A DNA stretch of 42,797 nucleotides from a bacterium (GCA_021800445.1 JAJYYZ010000015.1:1-42797), one strand, 5' to 3'; counted from the stretch's first letter, positions 13,573 through 22,751 are shown. Notes: generated by a model not told the origin, from the letters alone. Numbers and translations are program-made.

Positions 13573-15090
13573 TTGAGGATTTTGATGGTTTATCCAAGTT
13601 ATCCCAACACATTTTGGAGTTTCAAATACGCCCTTAAGTTTGTATCCAAAAAAGCATCCTTACCTCCGCTTGGACTTCTTACGATTGCAACATATCTACC
13701 AAAAACATGGAATGTAAAACTCGTTGATATGAATTGCGAAAAATTGAAAGACGAAGATATAAAAAACGCAGATTACGTTTTTATAAGTGCAATGACAGTT
13801 CAAAGAGAGTCTTCAAAGGAAGTCATAAAGAAGTGCAATGATTTTGGAATACCCGTCGTAGCCGGTGGGCCGCTCTTTACAATGGAACCGGATACATTCC
13901 ATGATACAGTTGATTATTTCGTGCTTGGAGAGGGCGAAGATATCATGGATGATCTTGTAAAAGATATTGAAAACAAAAAGGTCAAAAGATATTACGTTAA
14001 AACCGCTTTTTGTGATATCGCAAAAACTCCTGTGCCAAAATGGGATTTGTTGAATCTTAAGTGGTATGCTTCGATGAGTATCCAATACTCGAGAGGATGC
14101 CCATACAACTGCGAATTTTGCGATATAGGTGCTCTGGGCGGAAGAGTTCCACGTCAAAAAAGTGCAAAACAGATAATAGATGAAGTACAATCTCTGTACG
14201 ATGCGGGATGGCGCAAATCCATCTTCTTCGTGGATGACAATTTCATAGGTAACAAATCAAAGTTGAAGAAAGATGTGTTGCCGGCACTCGTGGAATGGCA
14301 AAAATCTCACAGATATCCATTTACGTTTTACACGGAGGTTTCCATAGACTTTGCCGACGATGATGAACTCATGAAACTCATGTCTCAATCTGGTTTCGAC
14401 AGGGTCTTTGTGGGAATAGAAACTCCGGATCCAGAAAGTTTGAAAGAAGCAAATAAATATCAAAACATAAAGCATGATCTTGAAAAATCAATTAACAAGA
14501 TACAGTCTTTCGGATTTGAAGTTCAAGGTGGATTTATAGTGGGTTTTGACAGTGATATGCCAACGATCTTCAAAAGGCAGTTCGACTTCATACAAAACAA
14601 TGGCGTTGTCACGGCTATGGTCGGTTTGTTGAATGCCCCTCGCGGAAGCCAACTTTACGAAAAACTCAGAAGCGAGAATAGATTGCTCGGAGAAATGACA
14701 GGCGATAACGTAGATGCCATGACAAACATAATACCAAAGATGGACTCCAAATCACTCGTGAGTGGCTACAAATCTTTGGTTGGCTTGCTTTACAATCCAA
14801 AGAATTATTACAAACGGCTAAAAGAATTTCTTTCAGTTTACAAGGTACCTAATTTCCCGAAATCAAAAATCAGCGCTTCGGAAATCGGCGCATTTTTAAA
14901 ATCCATCTTTTTGCTGGGAATATTTGGCAAAGAAAGAAAAGAATATTGGAAGATTCTAACATGGAGTTTATTTAAAAAACCTAAAGTGTTTTCCAAAGCA
15001 GTTTCATTTGCGATATATGGATATCACTTCAGAAAAGTAGCAGAAAAACTTTCTAAATCCGAAAAAAAAAGGAGTTTATCTGAAACGTGA
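13573..15090 (+). CDS. B12-binding-domain radical SAM protein
   Basis: A 505-residue class B-type radical SAM protein. The N-terminal 150 residues form a cobalamin-binding Rossmann-like domain (MRILMVYPSYP, SLPPLGLLTIATYLP, DYVFISAMTVQ, GIPVVAGGPLF, DYFVLGEGED). The radical SAM core follows with the cluster motif CPYNCEFCD at about residues 176-184, FVDDNFIGN, and FVGIETPDPESL. The C-terminal section resembles DUF4070 (VTAMVGLLNAPRGSQLY). Relatives carry out methylations or other radical reactions, often on lipids or secondary metabolites; the substrate here is unknown. The start is TTG at 13573, eight bases after GAGG. Its stop overlaps the start of the subtilase gene in GTGA, so translation of the two is coupled. 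A basic, hydrophobic tail (about residues 440-490) may touch the membrane. Confidence 0.88.
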   Translation: MRILMVYPSYPNTFWSFKYALKFVSKKASLPPLGLLTIATYLPKTWNVKLVDMNCEKLKDEDIKNADYVFISAMTVQRESSKEVIKKCNDFGIPVVAGGPLFTMEPDTFHDTVDYFVLGEGEDIMDDLVKDIENKKVKRYYVKTAFCDIAKTPVPKWDLLNLKWYASMSIQYSRGCPYNCEFCDIGALGGRVPRQKSAKQIIDEVQSLYDAGWRKSIFFVDDNFIGNKSKLKKDVLPALVEWQKSHRYPFTFYTEVSIDFADDDELMKLMSQSGFDRVFVGIETPDPESLKEANKYQNIKHDLEKSINKIQSFGFEVQGGFIVGFDSDMPTIFKRQFDFIQNNGVVTAMVGLLNAPRGSQLYEKLRSENRLLGEMTGDNVDAMTNIIPKMDSKSLVSGYKSLVGLLYNPKNYYKRLKEFLSVYKVPNFPKSKISASEIGAFLKSIFLLGIFGKERKEYWKILTWSLFKKPKVFSKAVSFAIYGYHFRKVAEKLSKSEKKRSLSET

Positions 15091-17846
15091 AAAAAAATCT
15101 TTTGTTTTTGGCCATAGCGATCTTCATGATCGCTGTTGTTTTGTCATCATGCTTTTTGATCTCGCACACACTCGTAATAAATTCGTCTCCGCAAGGAATC
15201 GAGGTACTTATCGATAACGTTTCGTACACCACACCTGTATCGACAGAATTATCTTACGGTTTGCACACAATCGAAGTAATACCCACTTATGCGACGACTG
15301 GCAATTACGCCGGCACATCAAACACGAAATATGTTTTTTCTTCCTGGTCTGACGGATCAATTCAAAATCCCCGACAAATAAATCTAACATCCGCTCAAAG
15401 TTATTCATTCGCACTTTCAACTTACTACAAACTCGTCCTTGGATCGAATATCGGCATTTTACCATCGTCAAATCCTGTTTATCCGAATAACTTTTATCCG
15501 CAAAATTCTCCGGTAGAGATCACGGCACCACAAATTTCAGGATACATTTTCGATTACTGGATCATAAACGGAGGAGTTATAACCGGAAATCAACAGACTC
15601 AGATGTTGACGCTTCCGACTCAGGCAACGGCTATTTACACGCAAATAGTTCCACCTTCAATTCCTTCAAACCCATATCCTGAAAATGGAAGTATCGGCCT
15701 TCCAACAACGGTAAAATTAACTTGGTCGGGATCCGATCCAAATAATTCCCCACTTACTTATTCGCTTTATTTTGGAACTTCTCAAAATCTTTCTCTTATT
15801 TCAAATCTTGCAACTTCAACTTACACGGTCTCAAACCTCAATTATTCGACGACTTATTACTGGTACGTGGTTGCGAGCAATAACTATAAATCAACGACAG
15901 GACCCACTTGGAGCTTCACAACTCAAAACGAGCCTGTTCCTTCTGCACCTGCAAATCTTTATCAAACTTCAGTAACGTCGAATTCAATCGGACTTGCATG
16001 GTCGCAATCTCCACTTGCATCCGGATACAACGTTTACAGATCGACAAATGGAATTAACTTTTCAAAGATCTCGTCGGCATTCAACACGTATTACACGGAT
16101 ACAAATCTCTCACCTTCGACAACCTATTATTACGTCGTCACGGCGTACAATCTGTCTGGAGAATCAGGATATTCAAATAAAATAACCGTTACAACGCAAT
16201 CGGCCCCACCGACCGCATACGGGATTGTAAATGGTTCGGTAAGTGTTTACACGGGCCAGAGTGCATTTGTTTCATCCGCACCAGTTTATCAAAATGCAAA
16301 CTGGCAAATACAAAAATACACGGGTTCCGATTACGTTCCAAATCAGGTAGTCGTTGGATTCAAAAGTGGCATGAGACCAAATACACTTTCTTTATATCAA
16401 TCTCCGTTTAAATACAACGTTGCGAGCACACTTCAAACTCCAAATTACGAGGTCAATGCTTCTTTGATAACCGTCTCAACGTCCGTCGAAAGGGCTATCG
16501 GTTATTTCAAATCTCTTCCAAGCGTCGCCTACGCCGAGCCCAACTACATAGTCCATGCTTTGTCGACTCCAAATGACCCGGATTTCCCCAAACAATGGTA
16601 TTTACAAAATATCGAAGTGCCACAGGCATGGAATGTATCAACAGGAGCGAACACGGTGATCGTTGCCGTAGTAGATACCGGCGTTTCATCGACACATCCG
16701 GATCTTCAAAACATACTCGTGCCGGGTTACAATTTCATCAACAACACGACAAACACGATGGATGATTTCGGTCATGGTACATTTGTTGCCGGCATAATAG
16801 ATGCGGACACAAACAATAATATGGGAATCGCGGGCATAAATTGGGGAGGATCTAATTCTACGAAAATAATGCCGATAGTCGTCCTCGGATCGGATGGATC
16901 GGGATCTACTTATTACGTAAGTGAAGGCATAATTTACGCCGTCGAACATGGCGCAAAGGTGATAAATTTAAGTCTTGGTGGGACTGCATACGATCACACG
17001 GAACAACTCGCATGCCAGTACGCGTACAACAACAACGTTGTGGTCGTTGCCGCTGCCGGAAATGACTCAAGCAACTCTTTGGAGTACCCAGCCGCATTTC
17101 CAACCGTTATCCCTGTTGCATCCGTCGCGCCTTCAGGATCGTCATACACTTTGGCTTATTATTCAAACTACGGCGCAACGGCCATCTGTGCGCCAGGAGG
17201 ACAGATGTATTCACCAAACGATCCAAATGGCGTTTTCAGCACGACTTATTCGACATCTACAAACACGAATGGATATGGATACTGGCAGGGTACGTCCTTT
17301 GCGGCGCCTCAGGTCTCCGCCATAGCAGCGCTTATGATATCCCACAACATAACCGGTGTTGCCAACATAACAAAGATACTCGAGAATACGGCCACAAATA
17401 TAGGTCCTCAATCAACCTTCGGATACGGCCTTGTCAACGCTTACAATGCTATAACCTACAACGGTGGATGGGAGCCGATGATCGTATGGGCACAAAATTC
17501 TTCCGGAATTGTGGCAACTGCCGTGATTTCTCCAAATGGAAGTTTTTCGATGAAAGTACCCGTGGGAAATTACCAGATATACGCATGGCAGGACTTTAAC
17601 GGCGATAATCAGATAGATCAGGGAGACCTCTACGGGTATTATGGATATTCAGGCACCCAATCAACGCCCTCGACTTTGATTGTAAGCGCAAATCAAACTT
17701 ACAATTTAAACATACAGGTAAGTCCCGAAGTCAGCACACCACCATCTATTTATGGCGCATCAAAGATTACGCTTGACGACTTTATTCACAGTCTCATAAA
17801 GGCTCACTATGAAAATCTCAGATCCTCTTTACAATCCAGTCGATGA
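15087..17846 (+). CDS. subtilisin-like (S8) serine protease lipoprotein with PEGA-like and fibronectin type III domains
   Basis: A 919-residue exported lipoprotein. The signal peptide ends in a lipobox (VVLSSC, Cys about residue 22). Domains in order: a PEGA-like domain (INSSPQGIEVLIDNVSYTTP), an InlB-repeat-like domain, two fibronectin type III domains (about 190-280 and 285-372, ending SFTTQ and VTVTTQ), an inhibitor-I9-like propeptide-type segment (NQVVVGFKSGM), the S8 catalytic domain with Asp530 (VAVVDTGVSSTHPDLQ), His563 (DFGHGTFVAGI) and Ser737 (GTSFAAPQVSA), and a C-terminal beta domain (GNYQIYAWQDFNGDNQID). The layout recalls fervidolysin-type proteases, but the binding domains stand in front of the protease. 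It is probably surface-anchored for protein breakdown. The start is GTG at 15087. The 3' end overlaps the convergent lipase gene by 29 bases. Confidence 0.92.
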   Translation: MKKNLLFLAIAIFMIAVVLSSCFLISHTLVINSSPQGIEVLIDNVSYTTPVSTELSYGLHTIEVIPTYATTGNYAGTSNTKYVFSSWSDGSIQNPRQINLTSAQSYSFALSTYYKLVLGSNIGILPSSNPVYPNNFYPQNSPVEITAPQISGYIFDYWIINGGVITGNQQTQMLTLPTQATAIYTQIVPPSIPSNPYPENGSIGLPTTVKLTWSGSDPNNSPLTYSLYFGTSQNLSLISNLATSTYTVSNLNYSTTYYWYVVASNNYKSTTGPTWSFTTQNEPVPSAPANLYQTSVTSNSIGLAWSQSPLASGYNVYRSTNGINFSKISSAFNTYYTDTNLSPSTTYYYVVTAYNLSGESGYSNKITVTTQSAPPTAYGIVNGSVSVYTGQSAFVSSAPVYQNANWQIQKYTGSDYVPNQVVVGFKSGMRPNTLSLYQSPFKYNVASTLQTPNYEVNASLITVSTSVERAIGYFKSLPSVAYAEPNYIVHALSTPNDPDFPKQWYLQNIEVPQAWNVSTGANTVIVAVVDTGVSSTHPDLQNILVPGYNFINNTTNTMDDFGHGTFVAGIIDADTNNNMGIAGINWGGSNSTKIMPIVVLGSDGSGSTYYVSEGIIYAVEHGAKVINLSLGGTAYDHTEQLACQYAYNNNVVVVAAAGNDSSNSLEYPAAFPTVIPVASVAPSGSSYTLAYYSNYGATAICAPGGQMYSPNDPNGVFSTTYSTSTNTNGYGYWQGTSFAAPQVSAIAALMISHNITGVANITKILENTATNIGPQSTFGYGLVNAYNAITYNGGWEPMIVWAQNSSGIVATAVISPNGSFSMKVPVGNYQIYAWQDFNGDNQIDQGDLYGYYGYSGTQSTPSTLIVSANQTYNLNIQVSPEVSTPPSIYGASKITLDDFIHSLIKAHYENLRSSLQSSR

Positions 17847-18630
17847 TCGTTTTTCGGAATTCCGACGAGTATTGAGGATCGCAAAAGATTTCGTGATAGG
17901 CACCATCAAAAATTTTCAATTCTTTATCCTTTGAGGCGATAACGGAGAACAACTTTTTCGTCCCATCGTACGGAACGATTTTGTCCTGCGATCCGGCGAT
18001 CATAAGCACGGGAGCCGTGAAATTAGAGGCTCTTTCAAAGACTGTGTCTACATTTTTAAACATTTCTGCAGAAAGGCGCGCCGTTATTTTGTTGTAAACA
18101 AGCGGATCATTTGTATAATCTGAAATAACCTTTTCGTTTCTTGAAAGAGTTTTTGGATCTATTCCATTGTTAAAAGCCATCTTGGGACTTACCGTCGAAA
18201 AAATCTTTGCCATGGTAATGAGAAAGCCTGAGACATTTGACAAAGAAAAAGCCCCGCTCGATAGCACCGTACCTTTCAAACGTCCTTGAAATTCTTCGTT
18301 GTACCTTGCAGCGATAAGACCGCCGAGACTGTGGCCCAACATGAAAATGGGAAGGTTTGTTTTTTGCATCTTTATGAAATCATCTATGTCTTTTAAGAAA
18401 TCCTCAAAATGATTCACATATCCTTTTATGACAGGATTTTTGCCATGCCCCCTTTGATCGAATCCAACCATCTCAAGACCGGCAGAGTTGAATTCTTTGG
18501 ATATAACATCGTACCTTGAGACGTGTTCGCCAAGGCCATGAATTATCACAACAATTGCTCTTGCACCATTTACAGGCCATCTGAAAGCATCTGTCTTTCT
18601 GCCATTCAATGTTATTTCGGCAGATTCCAT
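17818..18630 (-). CDS. alpha/beta hydrolase, monoacylglycerol lipase / lysophospholipase type
   Basis: A 270-residue serine hydrolase of the PldB/monoglyceride-lipase family (Hydrolase_4 type). Motifs: oxyanion-hole VIIHGLGEHVSRY, GFDQRGHGKN, nucleophile elbow MLGHSLGG (Ser in GHSLGG), the Asp of AGSQDKIVP and the His of GAYHEIF. It has no signal peptide, so it acts in the cytoplasm on short or medium acylglycerols or lysophospholipids. The start is ATG at 18630 with GAGGTG upstream. The Sua5/YrdC gene ends 9 bases upstream, so the two are co-transcribed. It converges on the subtilase gene with 29 bases of overlap and no terminator visible between them. Confidence 0.93.
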   Translation of the reverse strand: MESAEITLNGRKTDAFRWPVNGARAIVVIIHGLGEHVSRYDVISKEFNSAGLEMVGFDQRGHGKNPVIKGYVNHFEDFLKDIDDFIKMQKTNLPIFMLGHSLGGLIAARYNEEFQGRLKGTVLSSGAFSLSNVSGFLITMAKIFSTVSPKMAFNNGIDPKTLSRNEKVISDYTNDPLVYNKITARLSAEMFKNVDTVFERASNFTAPVLMIAGSQDKIVPYDGTKKLFSVIASKDKELKIFDGAYHEIFCDPQYSSEFRKTIIDWIVKRI

Positions 18631-18639
18631 TTTATCACC

Positions 18640-19269
18640 TCACGAATTCACTTTACCTATGACTTTCTCTATCTCTTCAACGCTGATTGCCCCGATTCTC
18701 AAAATTTTCGGAGGATTGACCGTCATATCTATGACAGTAGAAGGAAACCCTTTCTCAACAGGGCCATCGTCCACGTAAAGATCTGCCGAATCTTTAAGAT
18801 AATTGTACGCATCTGGACACGTGAGCGGATCTTTTTGACCTGAAAGATTTGCGCTCGTCGCCGCAATTGGTCCGACCAAAGCGGAAAGATCCCTGAAAAA
18901 TTTGTTTGACGGCATCCTAAAACCAACGGTATATCCGTAAGAGATGGCCGATCGAGGAACGGCGCAGGACGCCTCCAAAACTATTGACAAAGGTCCTGGC
19001 CAGAAAGTTTTCATAAGAGCGGATACCTTATCCGAAACATATCTTGAAAGATCAAAAACATGGGCCATCTCGGATATATGTATAAGCAACGGTTTGTCAA
19101 AACTTCTTCCTTTTATTTCATATATTTTCTTTATGGCATTATCATCGTCCAAAAGTGCACCTACGCCATAAACGGTTTCGGTTGGGAAAACAACTGCACC
19201 CCCATTTTTCAAAATGTCCGAGGCAATTTTTAAAGTTTCAGACTCTTTAGAAGATAGTATTTTGGCCAT
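18640..19269 (-). CDS. tsaC: threonylcarbamoyl-AMP synthase (Sua5/YciO/YrdC family)
   Basis: A 209-residue protein of the YrdC family. It makes threonylcarbamoyl-AMP from threonine, bicarbonate and ATP for the t6A37 modification of ANN-decoding tRNAs. Typical segments are GGAVVFPTETVYGVGALLDD, the IYEIKGRSFDKPLLIHI motif, PGPLSIVLEAS, VGFRMPSN and GPIAATSANLSGQ. It is the short form and lacks the C-terminal Sua5 domain (full-length Sua5 is about 340 residues). The start is ATG at 19269, four bases after AAGGAGG; an upstream in-frame start would place that site inside the gene. tRNA-Leu lies 57 bases upstream in the same direction. Confidence 0.95.
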   Translation of the reverse strand: MAKILSSKESETLKIASDILKNGGAVVFPTETVYGVGALLDDDNAIKKIYEIKGRSFDKPLLIHISEMAHVFDLSRYVSDKVSALMKTFWPGPLSIVLEASCAVPRSAISYGYTVGFRMPSNKFFRDLSALVGPIAATSANLSGQKDPLTCPDAYNYLKDSADLYVDDGPVEKGFPSTVIDMTVNPPKILRIGAISVEEIEKVIGKVNS

Positions 19270-19325
19270 TTTACCTCCTTGATACAAAAATGAGTCGCTT
19301 AGTTGCGACTCTGCTTTTACCTATC

Positions 19326-19412
19326 TGGTGCCGAGGGCGGGACTTGAACCCGCACGAGCATAAGCCCACATGCCCCTCAAGCATGCGTGTCTGCCAGTTC
19401 CACCACCTCGGC
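19326..19412 (-). tRNA. tRNA-Leu (GAG)
   Basis: An 87-base class II tRNA. Acceptor GCCGAGG/CCTCGGC, anticodon arm CATGC-TTGAGGG-GCATG (anticodon GAG), long variable arm, T-loop GGTTCAAGTCC, CCA encoded. Confidence 0.95.
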
Positions 19413-19458
19413 AATCTTGAATATCATATCAAAGAAATAAAATTATGTCAAGTTCTAA

Positions 19459-19534
19459 TGGTCAGGGCGACTGGATTTGAACCAGCGACCTCCAAGTCCC
19501 GAACCTGGCGTTCTTCCATCTGAACTACGCCCTG
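19459..19534 (-). tRNA. tRNA-Pro (CGG)
   Basis: Acceptor CAGGGCG/CGCCCTG, anticodon arm CCAGG-TTCGGGA-CTTGG (anticodon CGG), T-loop GGTTCAAATCC, CCA encoded. It lies 46 bases upstream of tRNA-Leu(GAG). Confidence 0.93.
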
Positions 19535-19584
19535 TGTCAAAAATTATACCATGAAAAGTACAAACACGTCAATGTTAACATATA

Positions 19585-19613
19585 TTGACTTTAGGATTTT
19601 GAATGTGTATAAT
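19585..19613 (+). promoter_or_regulatory. promoter of spoVS
   Basis: TTGACT (19585-19590), a 17-bp spacer and a perfect TATAAT (19608-19613) lie 43 bases before the ATG. This is among the best sigma-A promoters in the window. Confidence 0.85.
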
Positions 19614-19656
19614 TATCTTGATCGTTTCTCTAACAAACGCCAAGGAGGCAGAAATT

Positions 19657-19920
19657 ATGGAAGCTCTGAAAGTTTCTTCGAAATCGAAACCCACGGCAGT
19701 AGCAGGTGCACTTGCTGGAGTACTTAGAGAAAACGGCAAGGCTGAGATTCAATCTATTGGGGCAGGAGCGGTAAATCAGGCTGTCAAAGCGGTTGCAATA
19801 GCGAGAGGATATGTGGCACCCAGTGGAATGGATCTCGTTTGTATACCATCTTTTGTCGACATAGAAATCGATGGAGAGATGAGAACAGCCATAAAGTTTG
19901 TCGTTGAGCCAAGAAAATGA
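19657..19920 (+). CDS. spoVS: stage V sporulation protein S (SpoVS / Alba-like)
   Basis: An 87-residue SpoVS protein of usual length. The conserved sequence (LKVSSKSKPTAVAGALAGVL, IQSIGAGAVNQAVKA, ARGYVAPSG, FVDIEIDG, RTAIKFVVEPR) is nearly as in Bacillus. SpoVS folds like an Alba/ferredoxin-like nucleic-acid-binding protein. It is kept in Thermotogota and other non-sporulating thermophiles, where its role is unsettled. The start is ATG at 19657, because AAGGAGG lies seven bases upstream; an earlier in-frame ATG overlaps the promoter. It is a single-gene unit with its own strong promoter and terminator. Confidence 0.96.
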   Translation: MEALKVSSKSKPTAVAGALAGVLRENGKAEIQSIGAGAVNQAVKAVAIARGYVAPSGMDLVCIPSFVDIEIDGEMRTAIKFVVEPRK

Positions 19921-19924
19921 TCGA

Positions 19925-19944
19925 AAAGCGCCTAAAGGCGCTTT
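19925..19944. terminator. bidirectional terminator between spoVS and dppA
   Basis: AAAGCGCC, loop TAAA, GGCGCTTT is flanked by T-runs on both strands. It closes spoVS on the plus strand and the peptide operon on the minus strand, whose last stop codon (19945-19947) directly abuts the stem. Confidence 0.88.
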
Positions 19945-20796
19945 TTACTTTCCCATATCCGTGCCAACCCGAGCGGTATATACAACGGCAAGCATTGTCT
20001 GGATCAAAGTGGCATAAGAGGTACATGTATACTTCACGCGACGTCCGTCTATTCTTTTTAAATCAGGTATAAGCATTGATTCATCGGCCATTTCAGTGGA
20101 ATTGAATTCCACATCGAGTTCATAAGGTGAATTGAATTTATAGGGTTTTATCGACTTATCGTACGTTCTGTCGAGCGCCGTCTTCACACCCGCGATTACT
20201 TCCCGCTTAAGCACATTTTTAGGCCGCATGATCGCGGCGAATCTGCTTAAGCCAGTTTTCGTTTCTATTAAAACCGTGCTTTGAAGTGTATCTTTTAATT
20301 CATCTACAAGCGCATGATCTCCTATGACCAAAGAAACCGGCATTCCAAACTCACCTGCAAATGCGGCGTTTATCAAAGTTTCATTCATTCTCATGCCATT
20401 TATTTTCATCGTGTGCACGGATGCGGACGAATAGGTGTGATCCATTATCCCATGAATGGCACCAACACCGGCATGATATCCAACAAAAAAGACAGTGGAA
20501 AATGATTCGTCTAATCCGGCCATCATGTAATAATCTCGAAGCCCTCCCCTTAAAAGATAAAGCCTGTCGTCGTATTCGGTAAAATCGTAAGATATATTTT
20601 CTCCGAGCGCGTGAGAATCGCACACGAGTATCTGATCTACATTGGAATTTTGCTTTGACGCCCTTACTCCATCAACAACCCATTGAAGTGTTTCTTCAAG
20701 ATACTTATTCAAAAATCTTGGATCTTTATCGCTCACCTGATGCCATGAATTTATTCCGGGTAATCCTTCCATATCGGTAGAAATGTAGATTTTCAT
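19945..20796 (-). CDS. dppA: M55 family D-aminopeptidase (DppA type)
   Basis: A 283-residue zinc peptidase of family M55 that removes D-amino acids from short peptides. The metal ligands and catalytic residues are visible: STDMEG (Asp8, Glu10), DSHALG (His62), GYHAGVG (His108) and a downstream Glu (about 139). The family forms a decameric ring. The start is ATG at 20796 with GGGGAGG seven bases upstream. It is the last gene of the iadA-substrate-binding-protein-dppA unit and lies behind a strong stem-loop. Together with isoaspartyl dipeptidase it points to recovery of damaged or peptidoglycan-derived peptides, which is inference from context. Confidence 0.93.
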   Translation of the reverse strand: MKIYISTDMEGLPGINSWHQVSDKDPRFLNKYLEETLQWVVDGVRASKQNSNVDQILVCDSHALGENISYDFTEYDDRLYLLRGGLRDYYMMAGLDESFSTVFFVGYHAGVGAIHGIMDHTYSSASVHTMKINGMRMNETLINAAFAGEFGMPVSLVIGDHALVDELKDTLQSTVLIETKTGLSRFAAIMRPKNVLKREVIAGVKTALDRTYDKSIKPYKFNSPYELDVEFNSTEMADESMLIPDLKRIDGRRVKYTCTSYATLIQTMLAVVYTARVGTDMGK

Positions 20797-20820
20797 AACT
20801 CCTCCCCAATGAACTTAGAT

Positions 20821-20844
20821 ACGGTCCTGCAAAAGCAGGACCGT
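20821..20844 (-). other. intercistronic stem-loop between binding-protein gene and dppA
   Basis: A perfect 10-bp stem (ACGGTCCTGC/GCAGGACCGT) with a 4-base loop has no T-run after it. It lies 4 bases past the stop codon of the peptide-binding-protein gene. Such hairpins often protect the upstream mRNA from 3' decay, which would keep the binding protein at a higher level than DppA. Confidence 0.65.
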
Positions 20845-20848
20845 CAAT

Positions 20849-22732
20849 TTACTTTGATAGCATGTAGAAATATGGGCCGAATTGGGCTATTTCTGCGTTG
20901 TAATACCACCCTTTTACCCACTTTCGCGCAACCCAGTATGCTTCAGGCTGATCCGGCCATATGTAAAGCGCATTTTCGTAATCCAGCCTGGAAAGTTCCT
21001 GTGCTATCTTTGCCCTCTGATCCGGATTCAAAGTCGTGACAAGTTTATCGACAAGAGAATCGAGATTTTGTTTGGCAAAATCCACGAAACTATGTCCCAA
21101 AAATGAGGCGTAAAATCCGTTGGACGAATAGCATGCGAACGCAAAATCGTAAGGGTCTGGATAATCCGCGCCCCATGAAACAGAGGTAATCGGCAGTTTG
21201 CCGGCAATCAAATCCGCACTGAAAGAAGAATTTATCTCTCCGATTGTACTTATTTGAAATTTTGGATTTATCTGTCTTGCGTACGTGCTTAAAGTTTGAA
21301 GCGCAAGTTGTCTTGTGGCGTTACCGGCACCGTAAACTATGGTGAATTTAAAACCTAAGTCCCATAACTTCCCATCATAGGCCTTTTTGAAATATTCGGT
21401 TGCTTTGGCTAAATCCTGATGATATTTCGGCAGATTCGGATCGTATCCGAGAAGACCGTTTATTATTGCGCTGTTAGGTTGCAAAGCCTGTCCGTTCCAT
21501 ACCTGTTCTATGTATTGCTTGTAAGGGAAAAGGTACTCGAAAGCTTTTCTGACGTCTAAATTCGAAAAGAAGTCAGGTGGAATACCGTTTCCATCCAATT
21601 TGCCGGATCCTATGAAACTATTTGGAGTGGTTATGTTCCACTGAAAAGGCATTAAATCTACAAGTAACATCGGAAATCCGGTCAAAACCGTTATATCGGG
21701 GTTATTTTGGACTTGAGAAAGATTTTGGACAGGGACACGTATCGCATCCGCTTGACCACGCTGAAGATCGAGCAAACTTGTCGTGAATTCATTTACATAT
21801 TTTATGACAGCGTATTTTATCTTTGCCGGCCCTGCCCAGTAATTGTCAAATCTTTGGAAAAACACTTCCTGTCCGGGCGTTATGTATTTTATCATGTAAG
21901 GACCACTTCCGTTTTCTATATCGTACAGAGGATCATTGCCTACTGTCGGGTTATGATATTGCCACCAGTCATCGGCAGCGCCGTTCCATGCGTTGTGTTC
22001 GGCACACCATTTTTGATCCAAAACCGCCGCCCAGTTAGAAACAGGACCTGCGAGTATGTAAAGAAACGGTGCGTAAGGCTGAGGAAGATGAATTATCAGA
22101 TCATTGCCCTTTATCTCAAAATCTTTGTTGAGAATGTCAAAGGCGTTTATGAGAGCCTGTTTGTACTTGTCGCTTAACAATTTGTTGGTTCCGGTCGCAA
22201 AAATACCAAGCGAATCGAAACTCGTGTAACTCAAAGGGTTTTTGAGCCCGAGTTGCTGGGCTACAACTTGCACTATCGATGTGACGTACTGACCATCAAT
22301 TTGTGGAAACAAAGGTCCGGTGAGTAACCATGCAGGTCCGCTTACCACATCGAGTATTATCGTCCTCTCGAGTGAGTACACCACGTCTTGCGGTGTTAAT
22401 TTGTCACCGTTGTGAAAAAGTACGCCATCTCTTATGTGAAAAACGTAAGTCGTTCCGTTGTCCAGTATGGTTCCGTCTTTGAGAGAAGGAACATTTGTCG
22501 ATAACATAGGAGAAAGATTCACGGTAGAAGTGCCGTCATATTGAATCAGTTGATCGTAAAGTTGCATTACCACCTCGCTTGAGGTGAAATCGTACTCAAA
22601 AGCAGGATCCAAACTCCAAAAAGGTCCGGGCTGTTCGTAAACGAAAGCATCAGGATTGACGACATCATCGCTTATCGCAACAACACCGATGCTAAAGATC
22701 ACGGCCAACAGAATCACAAAAACTTTTTTCAT
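20849..22732 (-). CDS. oligopeptide/dipeptide ABC transporter substrate-binding protein
   Basis: A 627-residue family 5 solute-binding protein with a signal peptide (MKKVFVILLAVIFSIGVVAI) and no lipobox Cys, so it may be free or anchored otherwise. Family features are LDPAFEYDFTSSEVVMQLYD, LKDGTTYVFHIRDGVLFHNG-like text, LTPQDVVYSLER, NGSGPYMIKYITPGQEVFF and DLQRGQADAIRV. It is longer than E. coli DppA or OppA (about 530-545). The start is ATG at 22732 after AAGGGGGTG. It lies 19 bases after iadA in the sigma-54 unit. No permease or ATPase genes are present here, so it must use a transporter encoded elsewhere. Confidence 0.93.
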   Translation of the reverse strand: MKKVFVILLAVIFSIGVVAISDDVVNPDAFVYEQPGPFWSLDPAFEYDFTSSEVVMQLYDQLIQYDGTSTVNLSPMLSTNVPSLKDGTILDNGTTYVFHIRDGVLFHNGDKLTPQDVVYSLERTIILDVVSGPAWLLTGPLFPQIDGQYVTSIVQVVAQQLGLKNPLSYTSFDSLGIFATGTNKLLSDKYKQALINAFDILNKDFEIKGNDLIIHLPQPYAPFLYILAGPVSNWAAVLDQKWCAEHNAWNGAADDWWQYHNPTVGNDPLYDIENGSGPYMIKYITPGQEVFFQRFDNYWAGPAKIKYAVIKYVNEFTTSLLDLQRGQADAIRVPVQNLSQVQNNPDITVLTGFPMLLVDLMPFQWNITTPNSFIGSGKLDGNGIPPDFFSNLDVRKAFEYLFPYKQYIEQVWNGQALQPNSAIINGLLGYDPNLPKYHQDLAKATEYFKKAYDGKLWDLGFKFTIVYGAGNATRQLALQTLSTYARQINPKFQISTIGEINSSFSADLIAGKLPITSVSWGADYPDPYDFAFACYSSNGFYASFLGHSFVDFAKQNLDSLVDKLVTTLNPDQRAKIAQELSRLDYENALYIWPDQPEAYWVARKWVKGWYYNAEIAQFGPYFYMLSK

Positions 22733-22751
22733 TAAAAACACCCCCTTGCTT

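Noticed and set aside
19290-19523. A 77-codon plus-strand frame
   Set aside because: It is antisense to tRNA-Leu(GAG) and tRNA-Pro(CGG).
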